Shown here piece after piece: positions 28,789-37,256 of a stretch of DNA of 51,261 nucleotides. Position 1 is the stretch's first letter. Each line of letters starts with the position of its first letter. The position numbers were made by a program, and so were the translations under genes. Below the pieces are notes generated by a model. That model ran no database searches, was not told where the DNA came from, and saw only the letters and a list, made by a program, of their open reading frames with translations. The DNA is from Rubripirellula sp. (GTDB taxonomy: Bacteria > Planctomycetota > Planctomycetia > Pirellulales > Pirellulaceae): assembly GCA_028823035.1 (NCBI GenBank), contig JAPKCI010000014.1:1-51261 (forward strand), given 5' to 3'.

Positions 28789-30249
28789 CTAGCTCCGCAG
28801 GTCGAGCCACTCCTGAAGTGGCTTGGACTCGGTCAGGTCAATTCGGACAAGCGCATCGTGGGGGCAGGCCGCCGCACATGCTGGACCTGATGGCAGATTG
28901 CTGCACATATCGCATTTGGTGGCTTTGACAATCGGCAAGTCGGTGGTCATGTCGCGGTAGGGCCGTCCCTGATGATCAAAAACTTCAGCCATGCGAATGT
29001 TGTCATACGGACATGCAGCGGCGCAGGTTCCGCAGCCAACGCAAATGGACTCGTGTATCTGAACGACCCCCGAATCCAAATCCCGTGTGATTGATCCGGT
29101 CGGGCATCCGATCATGCAAACCGGATCGCTGCACTGCATGCAGGCCTGGACAACCTGCAGTCGGTCGTGCGAGAGACCTTGCCGAACGAAACGAGGATTG
29201 CCGTTGTGTGCATCGCCACAGGCTTTGACGCAATCGTCACAGCGGGTGCATCGATGCAAGTCGATGACCATGGCCTGTCGTCCGTTGTTAAGGCGGCTCT
29301 GAACCATGAATTCCAGCAAGCCAGTTTGACGGACCTGTTGGCTGGTCTCACTTGCAATGTCTGGTTCAAGTGCACCGCTCGGTGTCGTTTGACTTGTGTT
29401 CTGATATCGATCGGTTCCTTCGTCCAGTCGCTCTTTGGTTGATTGAAACAGCAAGCTGGCTGTTTTGTCAGGTAGCTCTCTGCGGCGTACATGTGGCAGG
29501 ATGTCAGCGGCAAACGATTCAGCCGGGATGAACAATGCGTCCAGAAAGCCAACCGCTCGCAGCGTGTTCTGTAAACTGAGCGGTGGCGTATTCGCTGGAC
29601 GCACGCTGTTGTACGCAATCTCTTCCAGTCCAAAAACGTGTCCTTTTCCCAAGTAGGCGGTGGTACGGTGCGAAGCACCGTGCTGTTGTGATAGACGGGC
29701 AAATCCACTGCGGATGATGACCAATTCTGTTGGAATGCGACCCGCTTCACAAACAATGGGTTCGGACTCGATCTGTTGCTCAACCGGTAGGGTTCGCGTT
29801 TTCTTGTAGTCCGCGTTCCATTCCAGACGGCCGAACGATCGCATTTGGGTCGCCTTGGCAACACGCATCAGACTGGCTTCGGGCAAATGGCCAAGCAGCG
29901 AAACCTCTCGCAGGTGCACGTTCAACCAGTGTTTGCGATAGTGCATGTCCAAGCTGGCTGCGAAACGTTGGTCATGCCTCAGGATTCGCAATCCTTGCCA
30001 ACGAATCTCCAGAAGAGTCGCTTCGGTTTCCGCGATGACGGTGGCTGTCCGCGGCGACCGGTACATGGCTGCGACTTCGCCAAAAAGTTCGCCGGGTCCC
30101 AATTCCACCGTCGGATGGTCACGTAGCACTGCATTGAAATCCTGCAGAAAGATGGCAGGGCGGTCATCAACCTGGCGAATCGTGCTGGATGGATGATCGG
30201 ACGAATCTAAAGTCGTGGTCACTTCTTCGGGATCACGCGACTCGACCAC
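28789..30249 (-). CDS. cyclic-nucleotide-binding/four-cluster ferredoxin fusion, C-terminal part
   Basis: The 486-residue frame starts inside a cyclic-nucleotide-binding-like domain (LGPGELFGEVAAMYRSPRTATV) and continues with a second such domain (about 110-250). It ends in a ferredoxin domain with four cysteine groups: CTRCDDCVKAC, CMQCSDPVCMIGC, CVGCGTCAAAC and CDMCSNLPSGPACAAAC. The ferredoxin arrangement is like DmsB/NrfC-type electron-transfer subunits, with four 4Fe-4S clusters. Fusion to regulatory domains implies that a nucleotide or other ligand gates electron transfer. The first domain's start lies in another frame just upstream (30219-30680). Whether the domain really binds a cyclic nucleotide is uncertain. 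Confidence 0.83.
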   Translation of the reverse strand: MVESRDPEEVTTTLDSSDHPSSTIRQVDDRPAIFLQDFNAVLRDHPTVELGPGELFGEVAAMYRSPRTATVIAETEATLLEIRWQGLRILRHDQRFAASLDMHYRKHWLNVHLREVSLLGHLPEASLMRVAKATQMRSFGRLEWNADYKKTRTLPVEQQIESEPIVCEAGRIPTELVIIRSGFARLSQQHGASHRTTAYLGKGHVFGLEEIAYNSVRPANTPPLSLQNTLRAVGFLDALFIPAESFAADILPHVRRRELPDKTASLLFQSTKERLDEGTDRYQNTSQTTPSGALEPDIASETSQQVRQTGLLEFMVQSRLNNGRQAMVIDLHRCTRCDDCVKACGDAHNGNPRFVRQGLSHDRLQVVQACMQCSDPVCMIGCPTGSITRDLDSGVVQIHESICVGCGTCAAACPYDNIRMAEVFDHQGRPYRDMTTDLPIVKATKCDMCSNLPSGPACAAACPHDALVRIDLTESKPLQEWLDLRS

Positions 30250-30680
30250 ATCTGAACGGCGAAGAAAGTGACGCAGAGCCTGGAACCAAGAGAGCTTTTG
30301 CGGTGTGGAGCGTCCCCGTTGGCCGGGTCCAATGAATCAACAATGAGTTTGGTGCTGCCTGCTATCACCAGAAAAGCACTGCTCCCATAGTCCCCCTCGC
30401 GAACAATGATCTCGCCCGGTTCACATCGCTTGATTCGACAATCGTTTCGAAGGATCCCTTCCAGCGGAATGGAGCGTGGAAAAGACCTGGCATCCATGCT
30501 TGCAAAGGGTTCGCGAGAGCGTAGCCACAAGACGTCTGCATCTGCCATCGACGCATCCATCGGTTCGCTCCATCTTTGCGGACGGCGCACGGCGAAGGAA
30601 TCTTCCACTTCCATAAGAAGAATCCGTACCGAGATTGAGTGGAGAACGTCAAGACGAACCGGGGAAATTTGAGCCCGCAA
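30219..30680 (-). pseudogene. N-terminal half of the first cyclic-nucleotide-binding domain, frameshifted
   Basis: This frame encodes a leader, then RCEPGEIIVREGDYGSSAFLVIAGSTKL, the first strands of a cyclic-nucleotide-binding domain, and then loses protein character before a stop at 30219. In the frame of the downstream gene, the preceding codons read PQKLSWFQALRHFLRRSD and continue into it. One missing base near 30295-30315 therefore splits a single gene. The ATG at 30614 is a better start than the TTG at 30680. The repaired protein would have about 600-630 residues. Confidence 0.72.
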
Positions 30681-30985
30681 CAGGGCCCACGAAGCTTATG
30701 TTTCAGTTGCGTTTTTCTAACAATTTTCCCCTGATGGCTCAGGAATTAGCCGAACGGGGTGCGGGCTGGCAGGTTCCCGTTACCCCTCCTGTCCAGCGGC
30801 GAAAAATCAACCAAACTAAGTGCTTTGACTGAATGCCATGTGATTCACTGTCTGCCGGTCGTTCCCTTCGGTGGCGATGCGATTGGCGGTCTGCAGTGTG
30901 GGCTGTGGTTCGGTGGTGGGTTTCAGTCCGAAAGACTCTTTTTAAAGCCGCTTCATTAGCGACAACCCAACAGGGCGTGACTCAC
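30681..30985. other. divergent intergenic region
   Basis: This 305-base stretch separates the minus-strand electron-transfer operon from the plus-strand phosphofructokinase gene and should hold both promoters. The frame upstream of the phosphofructokinase ATG is open from 30833, but its sequence (Trp/Arg-rich) is unlike the family and I do not include it. No hairpin or known RNA was seen. Confidence 0.5.
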
Positions 30986-32143
30986 ATGGCAGATGATTTA
31001 AAAGCAAATGGAATCGCTGCAGAGTTAGATGAACGTCCAAGAATCGGGATTTTGACTTCCGGTGGCGACTGCCCTGGCCTGAACGCAGTCATTCGTGGTG
31101 TGACCAAATCTGGATGTTGGCTTGGTTATCAAGTGATTGGATTTCAGAATGGCTTTGAGGGGCTGATTGATCCGATCCAATGTCAGTTGCTCACGCTCCA
31201 ATCGACCTCCGGAATCCTGGTGCAGGGTGGCACTATGCTTGGATCGACGAACAAGGGTCGCTTTGGTGCTCGCGTTGGTAAAGATGGGCGAGCCGAACTT
31301 GCCGATGGAATATTGGACCAGGTGCGAGCGACCTTTGACCGTTTCCGACTGCAGGGGTTGATTGTCGTGGGTGGTGATGGCTCGTTATCGACCGCCTTGC
31401 AATTTCACGAAGCGGGGTTGCCAGTCGTCGGCGTTCCCAAAACGATTGACAACGACTTGTCATGCACTGCATACACGTTCGGATTCAACAGTGCGGTTCT
31501 TTGTTGTGCTGACGCGTTGGATCGTCTTCATACGACTGCTGCGAGTCACGGCAGGGTGATGGTGTTGGAGGTGATGGGACGGCATACGGGTTGGATTGCC
31601 CTGTATGGTGGTATCGCCGGTGGCGGTGATGTGATTCTGATCCCTGAAGTTGCTTGGACGTACGATAACATTGTTGCAAAGATCGACGAACGGACTCGGA
31701 TGGGCAAGAACTTTACGCTGGTGGTTGTCGCCGAGGGCGCAGAGTTGCCAGATGGGGCGGTTGTTACTCAGGAGTCGCAGAACCTGCAGAAAAAATTGGG
31801 GGGAATTGGTCAGATCCTAACGGAGGAATTGGATCAACGAATCGATCAGGATGTGCGTTGCGTAGTACTTGGTCACTTGCAGCGGGGGGGTGGTCCGACA
31901 ACCTTTGATCGGGTTCTGTCGAGCCAATATGGGGCGCATGCGGTTCGCCTGATCGTTGAGAAGAAATTCGGCCAGATGGTCTGCTATGATCCGCCGGATA
32001 TTCTGGACGTATCCATCGAGGCTGCTGTCGGCGACTTGCGAACAGTTGATCCTCAAGGTTCCGCCGTCCAGACCGCAAGGGCGATGGGGACCTGCTTTGG
32101 TGACACACCCGGTTACGTGAATCCTTTTTCGGCAAACCCATGA
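30986..32143 (+). CDS. 6-phosphofructokinase, G/K-type signature
   Basis: This enzyme phosphorylates fructose 6-phosphate in glycolysis. From the ATG at 30986 (385 residues; AGGGCG 11 bases upstream) the protein has GGDCPGLNAVIRG, VVGGDGS (Gly132, equal to position 104 of E. coli PfkA), PKTIDND (Lys152, equal to 124) and MGRHTGW. Gly at 104 predicts ATP use, while Lys at 124 is typical of PPi-dependent and group III enzymes, so the phosphoryl donor should be tested. It stands at the head of a plus-strand pair with the oxidase-subunit gene, 74 bases away. Confidence 0.93.
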   Translation: MADDLKANGIAAELDERPRIGILTSGGDCPGLNAVIRGVTKSGCWLGYQVIGFQNGFEGLIDPIQCQLLTLQSTSGILVQGGTMLGSTNKGRFGARVGKDGRAELADGILDQVRATFDRFRLQGLIVVGGDGSLSTALQFHEAGLPVVGVPKTIDNDLSCTAYTFGFNSAVLCCADALDRLHTTAASHGRVMVLEVMGRHTGWIALYGGIAGGGDVILIPEVAWTYDNIVAKIDERTRMGKNFTLVVVAEGAELPDGAVVTQESQNLQKKLGGIGQILTEELDQRIDQDVRCVVLGHLQRGGGPTTFDRVLSSQYGAHAVRLIVEKKFGQMVCYDPPDILDVSIEAAVGDLRTVDPQGSAVQTARAMGTCFGDTPGYVNPFSANP

Positions 32144-32217
32144 CAGTTTCCTGCCGGTTAATGGAGCTTCCTTGCTGCGGTTCAAGATAGGTCAGGTTCT
32201 CGATAGACGGATGATTA

Positions 32218-32835
32218 ATGATCTTTTTCAGGACTTCGCAACTGCAAAAGTCGAAAACGATTTTGCCGAGTGACAAGCAGCATCATATTGGTGGCATGCT
32301 GTTCCTCCTGTCGTTGGTCATTTTTTTTCTGAGCAGCATTTTGCTGTATGGGATCTATGCCTACTCGCGCCGTGGCGATCCGCAGTCCGCCACTCCCTTG
32401 CCGTCGATGTTCTTGATCAGTACTGCGTGCCTGCTGGTTATCAGTGGTCTCGTGCATGCAGCGACGCGAACGATCCGCCGAGAGAAGCGTCTTGCAACCA
32501 GCCTTTTGCTGCTGATCAGTGGCATCACAGCGGTCATTTTCATGGGCATTCAGTTTGATGCGATGAGTGAGTTTCTGGCAGGCCCCGCACTGGATGGCGG
32601 CACGGGTAAGGGGGTTGCAGGAATGGTGGTGGTTTTAGTCGTGCTGCATGCCGCTCACGTGGTGGGTGGGGTGATCGCTTTGGCCGTTGTTTCGATTCGC
32701 TCGGGGTTGGGGCGTTACGATCATGAACGACACTGGCCGGTTGACTTTGCGGCCCAGTACTGGCACTTTCTTGATCTGGTGTGGCTGTGCATGTTGTTAG
32801 CGTTCTGTCTCACTACGGGTGGTTTTGTTCTTTAG
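32218..32835 (+). CDS. haem-copper oxidase subunit III-like protein
   Basis: The 205-residue protein has about five hydrophobic helices and the C-terminal pattern HWPVDFAAQYWHFLDLVWLCML, which is characteristic of subunit III of cytochrome c or quinol oxidases. Subunit III has no redox centre and supports stability and proton uptake of the complex. This is the short five-helix type. Subunits I and II are not in this window, which is unusual because the genes are normally clustered. The final codons and the stop lie within the first copy of a 25-bp tandem repeat. Confidence 0.85.
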   Translation: MIFFRTSQLQKSKTILPSDKQHHIGGMLFLLSLVIFFLSSILLYGIYAYSRRGDPQSATPLPSMFLISTACLLVISGLVHAATRTIRREKRLATSLLLLISGITAVIFMGIQFDAMSEFLAGPALDGGTGKGVAGMVVVLVVLHAAHVVGGVIALAVVSIRSGLGRYDHERHWPVDFAAQYWHFLDLVWLCMLLAFCLTTGGFVL

Positions 32836-32884
32836 ACAAACGGGTGGTTTTGTTCTCGAGACAAGTTTTGTTCTTTCGACAAAC
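32815..32884. repeat. 25-bp tandem repeat across the end of the oxidase-subunit gene
   Basis: Copy one is 32815-32839 and copy two 32840-32864, differing by three bases; a shortened third copy follows from 32865. Each contains a TTGTTC...GACAA unit that can fold on itself (central CTCGAG in copy two). Copy one contains the stop codon of the subunit III gene, so the gene end has been duplicated behind it. Confidence 0.85.
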
Positions 32885-33020
32885 TGTACCCGCCGTTTCC
32901 TGGTTTGAATTCCGGTACTTCCTTCCATTGACATCTGTTCAATGGTGGATGAAACTTCTTGCCAGAGGCTTGCCTGACTCGATCGTGCTGTCAGTCAGGC
33001 TTCGGCAGTCCGCTTTCAAT

Positions 33021-33091
33021 GCGGGTGTAGTTCAATGGTAGAACATCAGCTTCCCAAGCTGGATACGAGGGTTCGATTCCCTTCACCCGCT
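33021..33091 (+). tRNA. tRNA-Gly (anticodon CCC)
   Basis: A complete cloverleaf: acceptor stem GCGGGTG/CACCCGC, D-arm with GTTC...GAAC, anticodon stem TCAGC/GCTGG, loop TTCCCAA (anticodon CCC, reads GGG), T-arm GAGGG-TTCGATT-CCCTT, discriminator T. CCA is not encoded. It stands alone, and a T-run follows directly (33091-33097). Confidence 0.95.
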
Positions 33092-33179
33092 TTTTTTCGA
33101 GCCAGCAGACAGATTACCGGTCTTCGTGCTGGCACTCTCGTCAGCCCGCCTTTCGAACAAGAGTTACGTGCCAGTTGCG

Positions 33180-34220
33180 TCATGCGGTCGACAATAGTTC
33201 GACCCCTGTTCCCGGCAGGTTTGGATATTGGCACACTCCGCGTTCGACTCGCACGCCCCGGGCAATGTCCTCAGCCAGCAGTTCGGCACCATCCATGTCA
33301 ACGTAGTCGAGCAGCGGCAACAGTTGTGCGATGGCTGAAATTCCGACGGTTGATTCTGTCATGCATCCCACCATCACTCGCAGTTCCAGTTGGCGTGCAT
33401 GATCAATCATGCGGCGAGCGGGCGTGAGCCCTCCGCATTTGACCAATTTGATGTTGATGCCGTGAAATCTGCCCTTGCATCCAGCGACATCAGCTTCGGT
33501 GATGCAGCTTTCGTCGGCAATGATTGGCAGTACGGATTGCTCATGGACACGGAATGACCCTTCCACGTCTTCTGCGGGCAAGGGTTGTTCGATGAACTCG
33601 ACGTTCATCTCCTGTAGTTGTCTCGCATTGGCGATGGTCTCATCGACGCCCCAGCCACAATTGGCATCTACGCGGAAAACGGCTTCGGTGTGGCGACGCA
33701 GTTCGGCAATGATCCGCAGATCATCCGACGTGCCAAGTTTGATTTTGTAGACAGGCCAATCAGGAACCTCGTTCAGTTTGGCGATCATGTTTTCGACAGT
33801 GTCGATGCCAATGGTGAAATTGGAAACCGGCACCTGGTTGGTTTGCAGGTTCCAAAGTTCATAAACCGCAGCTCCGTTTTGCTTTCCCCACAGGTCATAA
33901 GCTGCCTGATCAATGGCGCACAGTGCAAAAGGGTCCTCCGGCAACAAACGGCTGAGCTGTTCCCACAGTTCTACGGGATCAAGATTCGTCACGGACTCGA
34001 TTTGGGTTCGTACTGACTCGACTGCAGCGACAATTCGATCCAATGTCATGCCGTAGTAATCATTGGTGGTGGCTTCACCAAAGCCGTGTCGCGTGCCATC
34101 ACTCAATTGCACAATCACGGTAGGTTGTGTGGTGATAGTCGAGCGGGAAATCGTGAAGGGGTGCTTCAGCGGCAGTTCGCATTGATGAAGCGACAGCGTT
34201 AGTCCCGCGTTTGTCATCAC
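33180..34220 (-). CDS. enolase-superfamily dipeptide/N-acetyl-D-glutamate epimerase (DgcA-like)
   Basis: The 346-residue protein belongs to the mandelate racemase/dipeptide epimerase group of the enolase superfamily. Catalytic and metal residues are visible: KIKLG (Lys on strand two), RVDANCGW, FIEQPL, IADESC (metal ligands) and NIKLVKCGG (second Lys). Relatives epimerise L-Ala-D/L-Glu or, as DgcA, racemise N-acetyl-D-glutamate. The gene overlaps the DUF1611-like gene (TGATG), which favours the DgcA function. The start is the GTG at 34220 or the ATG three bases inside. Confidence 0.84.
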   Translation of the reverse strand: MMTNAGLTLSLHQCELPLKHPFTISRSTITTQPTVIVQLSDGTRHGFGEATTNDYYGMTLDRIVAAVESVRTQIESVTNLDPVELWEQLSRLLPEDPFALCAIDQAAYDLWGKQNGAAVYELWNLQTNQVPVSNFTIGIDTVENMIAKLNEVPDWPVYKIKLGTSDDLRIIAELRRHTEAVFRVDANCGWGVDETIANARQLQEMNVEFIEQPLPAEDVEGSFRVHEQSVLPIIADESCITEADVAGCKGRFHGINIKLVKCGGLTPARRMIDHARQLELRVMVGCMTESTVGISAIAQLLPLLDYVDMDGAELLAEDIARGVRVERGVCQYPNLPGTGVELLSTA

Positions 34221-35281
34221 TGATCCACCTGGTTTTCAAGTTGCTGTTTGAGTTGCAGAACGGCTTCGGTCAGTTCGTCGGGTCCGTGGCGGAATACATC
34301 ACAAACGGGAAGGTCGAATTCCTGCCGCACGCGATCACGTTCTACTTCTGCCGCTTCGGCAGACAGCAGGCGACTGTTCATGGCGATCCCAATCACTTGA
34401 CTTGGCATCATCAACCTAGCAGAGGATTCATAGGCTTCTCTCAACTCAGAGAGGCTCTTGAGCCCGATGTTGGGCATGCCGTTGACCGTTTCACGACCCG
34501 CTTCGTAGCACAGAATCATGCCGTGTGGCATCGACCCATGCAGCAAGCCCAATGTGACTGCCGAATACCGGGGGTGGGCCAAACTGCCCTGCCCTTCGAT
34601 GCAAAGAATGTCGTGATGTTGACCTGCGAGAATCTGTTTTTCAACTGCTCCACTGATGAAGTCCGCGACCACGCAATCAATGGGGCAACCATCACCAGCG
34701 ATCAGGATTCCTGTTTGTCCTGTTGCCACAAATTTCGTAGTCTGTCCTCGGGCTTTCAAATCCCGGGTCAGCTCAATCGAAACAACCATTTTGCCGACAC
34801 AGCAGTCCTGACCCACGGTCAGAATGCGAAGACAATCCGAACGCAGGCCGTCACGATGGGCTACGTCATGCTCGTCATTGCGTCGCACGTCAATCAGCTC
34901 GGTTCCAGCTGTTTCAGCCGCGGCAGCAAATTCAGTGTCATCAGCCAGAAACTCGTGCAGCCCCGACACGACGTTCATGCCTCGGTTGATGGCAGAGAGG
35001 ATAATCGGACGCCAGTGCGCGGGTGTTTTTCCACCCGGAGGCGCGATGCCGATTAGCAAGGTTTTCGCATCAGGGGCAGCATCCAGATTGTCGATGACCG
35101 GGATCTTGCCTCCCGCTCCCAGCAATTGTTCTGCTGTTTGTCCAGCTGCGGCAACATCGAGAACAGCAATCACTTCATTTTGGCAGTAGCGAAGAACACT
35201 ACAGGCAGTCTTGGCAGTGATCGGATTGGAATGCCCATCCGTCAGGATGATCATCTGCCGATTCGCAAGTTCTGAAATCAC
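34217..35281 (-). CDS. DUF1611 protein, probable D-glutamate N-acetyltransferase (DgcN-like)
   Basis: The 354-residue DUF1611 protein has an N-terminal Rossmann-like domain (ITAKTACSVLRYC, LLIGIAPPGGK) and a C-terminal P-loop-like domain (VGQDCCVGKM, then KFVATGQTGILIAGDG and IEGQGSLAHP). DUF1611 members described as DgcN acetylate D-glutamate, and the product is racemised by DgcA, the adjacent overlapping gene here. Together they feed D-glutamate into L-glutamate metabolism, for example during peptidoglycan or D-amino acid recycling. The family call is firm; the reaction rests on this pairing and on published work I recall. Confidence 0.82.
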   Translation of the reverse strand: MISELANRQMIILTDGHSNPITAKTACSVLRYCQNEVIAVLDVAAAGQTAEQLLGAGGKIPVIDNLDAAPDAKTLLIGIAPPGGKTPAHWRPIILSAINRGMNVVSGLHEFLADDTEFAAAAETAGTELIDVRRNDEHDVAHRDGLRSDCLRILTVGQDCCVGKMVVSIELTRDLKARGQTTKFVATGQTGILIAGDGCPIDCVVADFISGAVEKQILAGQHHDILCIEGQGSLAHPRYSAVTLGLLHGSMPHGMILCYEAGRETVNGMPNIGLKSLSELREAYESSARLMMPSQVIGIAMNSRLLSAEAAEVERDRVRQEFDLPVCDVFRHGPDELTEAVLQLKQQLENQVDQ

Positions 35282-35303
35282 AGGTCCATCCGATTTCGTT
35301 GGT

Positions 35304-37256
35304 TTAATCGTCTTGCTGGCCGAGACCCACCATCTCGAGCAGACGTAATGCGTTGGTGGTCGGTGAGACGCCTTCCCGCATCATGTAATCAAAGGTCATT
35401 TGTTCATTGCCTTCTGCATCAGGGCGAATCGTCTCACGGAAGTGGACGGCATGTCCCACCGATTGCAGTTCCGGTTCATCAGCCAATTCGAGGTCGTGGG
35501 TACTGATGGCACCGATGGATTGATATTCGATAAGATGGCGCAGTACCTGCACCACCGCGATTTGTCGCTCGCGGCTGTTCGTTCCCTGCAGAATTTCGTC
35601 CAACAGAAACAAGCAAACGCGGTCGTTGGTGCGTGCCATTTCCCGGGCATGATCGACCACGCTTTTTAAACGTTTCAATTCTGCCATGTAGAAGGAAACA
35701 CCTTCAGCTACGTTATCGCTGACCCGGATGCTGGTGGCCAGTTCGGTGGATGGTAAACAGAATTTCTGGGCACAGACTGGGGCTCCGACTGCTGCCAAAG
35801 CAACATTCAGCCCGATGCTTCGCAGTATTGTGCTTTTGCCCGACATATTGCTGCCGGTCACAAGCAGGATTGTTCCTGGCGGCCCTACTTGAACGTCATT
35901 GCAGACACGTGCGTTATCCGGCAACAGTGGATGCCCGATTCCGGTTGCGATGATGGCGGGGGCATCCGAGGCAGACACCCATTCAGGCTGCGACCATGAT
36001 GGGTACTCGTCCCGAATGGCGGCTACTGAAACCAGAGATTCCAGCTGGCCAAGTGACTCGAACCAGCCGGTGACCTCGGCTGCGTACTCGGCTTGCCAGT
36101 CTTCCAGTCGCTTCAGAACACGAACATCCCACAAGGTCAGTCCTTGTAGCGGCAGGTAGATCAGAAAAGTGCCAGCCGATTGTCGTAACCCACCGGCTGC
36201 AGCGACTTTTTGCAGAGCACGCATTCCTGCCCCCGCTGATCGCTCGCTATCCAGCATGATGTGGCGTATCTGCGCCAGAACACCAGCGTCCGAGTCGTCC
36301 GCAGGTTTGGGTAGCCACTGGGCAGAGGAAAAGATTTCTTCATAGTCGTTCACCGCGCGGCGATTCGCCATGGCAATCGCAAAAATCGCATGGGCGGGGC
36401 CCAGCAGCAGCGTGGTCAGCCCCAGATTGATGCCGATCAAGCAGCCCATCCCGATCAGGCTTCCGATAAAGATTTGAGCGGTCAGCAACCCCAGGCCGCT
36501 AATCACGGCAATCAGCAGCAAAACGCCAGCCAACACCGATGAAATGTTGGACCAGACAACCAACCAACGCCGTTTTTCGAGCCATGCCCGACCGGTGGCC
36601 CATTGGATGAAGTTTTCAGGATCGCCCGTACTGTCGGCAACCTGTCTGGCAAGTGTGTAGAAACGTAGCCGCTCGTCGCGCATCGGCGCCAAAGCGTTGA
36701 CCGCTATCCAGCGTTGTTTGGCATCAGTGGCTTCCGCTGGGCCAGCTAACCAATTTGCCAGAGTGCGTATGCCCGGGGTCGTGGCTGCCATCGATATAAG
36801 ATGAAACAGGGATGCATGTCCCAGCAGGTCGAGATCACTGGCCACATCACGACGGTGCCCGGGAAGCTCCACTTCGGCCAGTTGTTTGGCCAATGCTTTG
36901 GTGGAAAGACGATCCCAGTCACGTTCGACCCTTGCGATCAAACGTCGGACGACATTGCGATGACGTCCCAGTTCATCCAGCTTGTCCCGAATGGGCTCGT
37001 TGGCAGTCACTGCCACTAGAAATAACCCCATTGCAGCCCAGCCGATCCAACCGACATAGGGGAGCCCATCAAAGCCGTAGCCGATGAACAGAAACGCTAC
37101 CGATCCTAAAAATAGAATCGCGCGGACTTTACTGAACTGGCGATCCTTGATTCGTAATGATGCACGCGTGTCGTCAATCGACTGCAATTGTGCCTGGTAG
37201 CGTTCCAAGGCTGCGGATGCACCATGTGAAGGATGATCCGGTGCGGATTCGTTCAA
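35304..37256 (-). CDS. membrane-anchored MutS-family ATPase
   Basis: The 650-residue protein has a C-terminal MutS ATPase domain with Walker A (GSNMSGKST), an ELKRLKSVV helix, Walker B (LFLLDEI) and the NSRER/STHDLEL switch region. The N-terminal mismatch-recognition domain is absent. Instead, hydrophobic segments near residues 45-85 (ILFLGSVAFLFIGYGF) and 235-295 should insert into the membrane. Such proteins are annotated as MutS-like but are not expected to perform mismatch repair. The start overlaps by four bases the end of the polytopic membrane gene, so the products may act together. Confidence 0.87.
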   Translation of the reverse strand: MNESAPDHPSHGASAALERYQAQLQSIDDTRASLRIKDRQFSKVRAILFLGSVAFLFIGYGFDGLPYVGWIGWAAMGLFLVAVTANEPIRDKLDELGRHRNVVRRLIARVERDWDRLSTKALAKQLAEVELPGHRRDVASDLDLLGHASLFHLISMAATTPGIRTLANWLAGPAEATDAKQRWIAVNALAPMRDERLRFYTLARQVADSTGDPENFIQWATGRAWLEKRRWLVVWSNISSVLAGVLLLIAVISGLGLLTAQIFIGSLIGMGCLIGINLGLTTLLLGPAHAIFAIAMANRRAVNDYEEIFSSAQWLPKPADDSDAGVLAQIRHIMLDSERSAGAGMRALQKVAAAGGLRQSAGTFLIYLPLQGLTLWDVRVLKRLEDWQAEYAAEVTGWFESLGQLESLVSVAAIRDEYPSWSQPEWVSASDAPAIIATGIGHPLLPDNARVCNDVQVGPPGTILLVTGSNMSGKSTILRSIGLNVALAAVGAPVCAQKFCLPSTELATSIRVSDNVAEGVSFYMAELKRLKSVVDHAREMARTNDRVCLFLLDEILQGTNSRERQIAVVQVLRHLIEYQSIGAISTHDLELADEPELQSVGHAVHFRETIRPDAEGNEQMTFDYMMREGVSPTTNALRLLEMVGLGQQDD

